Part shown: positions 5,987 to 6,826 of the stretch, piece after piece
How the letters are laid out: each line of letters starts with the position of its first letter
Position numbering within the stretch: position 1 is the stretch's first letter
From: an uncultured Clostridium sp.
Lineage (GTDB): Bacteria > Bacillota > Clostridia > Lachnospirales > Lachnospiraceae
Assembly (NCBI GenBank): GCA_947643685.1
Contig: CANRXD010000087.1
Span: 1 to 6,826, forward strand
Direction of reading: 5' to 3'
Length of the DNA: 6,826 bases
Made by a program: the position numbers and the translations under genes
The notes under the pieces: model-generated
Database searches by the model: none
What the model was told of the DNA's origin: nothing
Seen by the model: the letters and a program-made list of their open reading frames with translations, nothing else

Positions 5987-6826
5987 TTATTTATGGTTCT
6001 TTGGGAACTTTGAGAGAATGAAACCGTAGGATTTCCTGAGATTAGCCTCCCAGTTATCTTCGTCTGTATCCCACATCTCTACTGTGAATTTCCTCACCCC
6101 CATTTGAACGGCCGCCTGGATTATTTTTTCAAATTCCACATGACCTGTCCCAAAAGGAATTTCCCGGAATTTGCCCGGAACTGTTTCTTTTAAATGAATC
6201 GCCAAAACATGCCCGGCTCCGGTTTTTAGATCACTTACCGCATCGCCGCCCTCTGCAAGCGCCGCATTTGTCATATTTCCCACATCCGGATAGATCTGAA
6301 GCCACGGCGAATTCACCATCTCAATATAATGCATGCATTTTTTTACTGTATTTAAGAATGGAGTTTCCATCGTCTCAAACCCCAATGTCACCCCCCATTT
6401 TGCGGCTATTTCCACGCTTTTCATCAGGTTTTCCAGAAACCATTTCTTCGTTTCATCCGTTGATTGTTCGTAATACACATCGTATCCCGCTATCTGAATG
6501 ATTCTTACCCCTAAATCACAGGCCAGCTCAATGGCGGACTCCATGATCTCCATCCCTCTTCCTCTGACCACTTGATTCGCACTCCCAATGGGAAATCTCC
6601 GATGCCCCGAAAGGCATATGCTTCCCACAGGCAGGTCCTGTTTCTTCCCTTCCATAACAATCTTCATTCTTTCCATCCGGGGCATTTGAAGCCGGGATAA
6701 CCGTTCATTGGTTTCATCAATACTCATTTCAATATAGTCAAACCCCAGCTTCTTTGCGAGCCGCATGCGTTCGTCCCAGGTCAAAAACGGAGACATCGCT
6801 TTTTCATAAATTCCAAGAGAATAATT
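5987..6826 (-). CDS. ulaE: L-ribulose-5-phosphate / L-xylulose-5-phosphate 3-epimerase, UlaE family (N-terminal end off the right edge)
   Basis: A cytoplasmic TIM-barrel (xylose-isomerase-like) enzyme that interconverts L-xylulose 5-phosphate and L-ribulose 5-phosphate in L-ascorbate and L-xylulose/L-lyxose catabolism. The first in-frame ATG is at 6796 (269 residues), but it is not the start. The frame stays open to the window edge and reads LGIYEKAM there, matching the N-terminal LGIYEKAL of E. coli UlaE, so a few residues are cut off. Diagnostic blocks follow, numbered from the Met at 6796: LGFDYIEMSIDETNERLSRL (17-36), CLSGHRRFPIGS (61-72) and QIAGYDVYY (101-109). The four metal ligands expected from E. 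coli UlaE (E155, D185, H211, E251) are present as E141 in GFETME, D171 in YPDVGN, H201 in AIHLKE and E240 in VEMW, so the enzyme should be active. It lies upstream of the broken FGGY kinase in the same orientation, probably in one operon whose promoter is outside the window. Confidence 0.95.
   Translation of the reverse strand, partial: NYSLGIYEKAMSPFLTWDERMRLAKKLGFDYIEMSIDETNERLSRLQMPRMERMKIVMEGKKQDLPVGSICLSGHRRFPIGSANQVVRGRGMEIMESAIELACDLGVRIIQIAGYDVYYEQSTDETKKWFLENLMKSVEIAAKWGVTLGFETMETPFLNTVKKCMHYIEMVNSPWLQIYPDVGNMTNAALAEGGDAVSDLKTGAGHVLAIHLKETVPGKFREIPFGTGHVEFEKIIQAAVQMGVRKFTVEMWDTDEDNWEANLRKSYGFILSKFPKNHK

Noticed and set aside
1..6826. Mobile element, CRISPR, tRNA/rRNA, phage or defence system
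   Set aside because: No transposase or integrase motifs, regularly spaced repeats, RNA-gene signatures or defence domains on either strand. All substantial coding space is explained by five metabolic or transport genes.

Overview
The window looks like a chromosomal fragment from a gut-type Clostridia/Bacillota bacterium, probably Lachnospiraceae-like. The pointers are a lipoprotein with an L-S-L-A-A-C-G-G lipobox and an Ala/Thr/Ser-rich linker, AGGAG-type ribosome binding sites, a roughly balanced base composition, and an FGGY kinase of the E-L-G-S-T-R-I-K subtype, which I associate with Clostridia. That placement is inference; no rRNA or marker gene is present.

Left module (1-4136). On the minus strand, a family-5 solute-binding lipoprotein (976-2607) is followed by a GsiC/DppB-type permease (1-918, running off the left edge). 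They are the start of a peptide ABC transporter operon that continues outside the window. Head-to-head with the binding protein, on the plus strand, lies a full-length M81/MlrC-type metallopeptidase gene (2646-4136). Peptide import plus cytoplasmic hydrolysis is a sensible partnership, but the junction is abnormal. The binding-protein frame reads back through a typical signal-peptide core and then runs into the peptidase start with no credible start codon, leaving no room for two promoters.

Middle (4137-4311). The peptidase and the next minus-strand gene converge on a 72-bp near-palindrome that is best read as a terminator or a dispersed palindromic repeat.

Right module (4312-6826, minus strand). 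A UlaE-type L-ribulose/L-xylulose-5-phosphate 3-epimerase (5987 to beyond the right edge) is followed, across a 96-bp gap holding a 17-position stem-loop, by an FGGY sugar kinase (4312-5890). Together they suggest pentulose catabolism: phosphorylation of an L-pentulose, then 3-epimerisation. The kinase is broken. Its two halves lie in different frames, and the glycine/threonine-rich ATP-binding motif expected at the junction is missing.

There is no mobile element, CRISPR array, RNA gene or defence system. I see no convincing new biological system. The points worth checking are the kinase lesion, the disrupted binding-protein start and the three intergenic palindromes.
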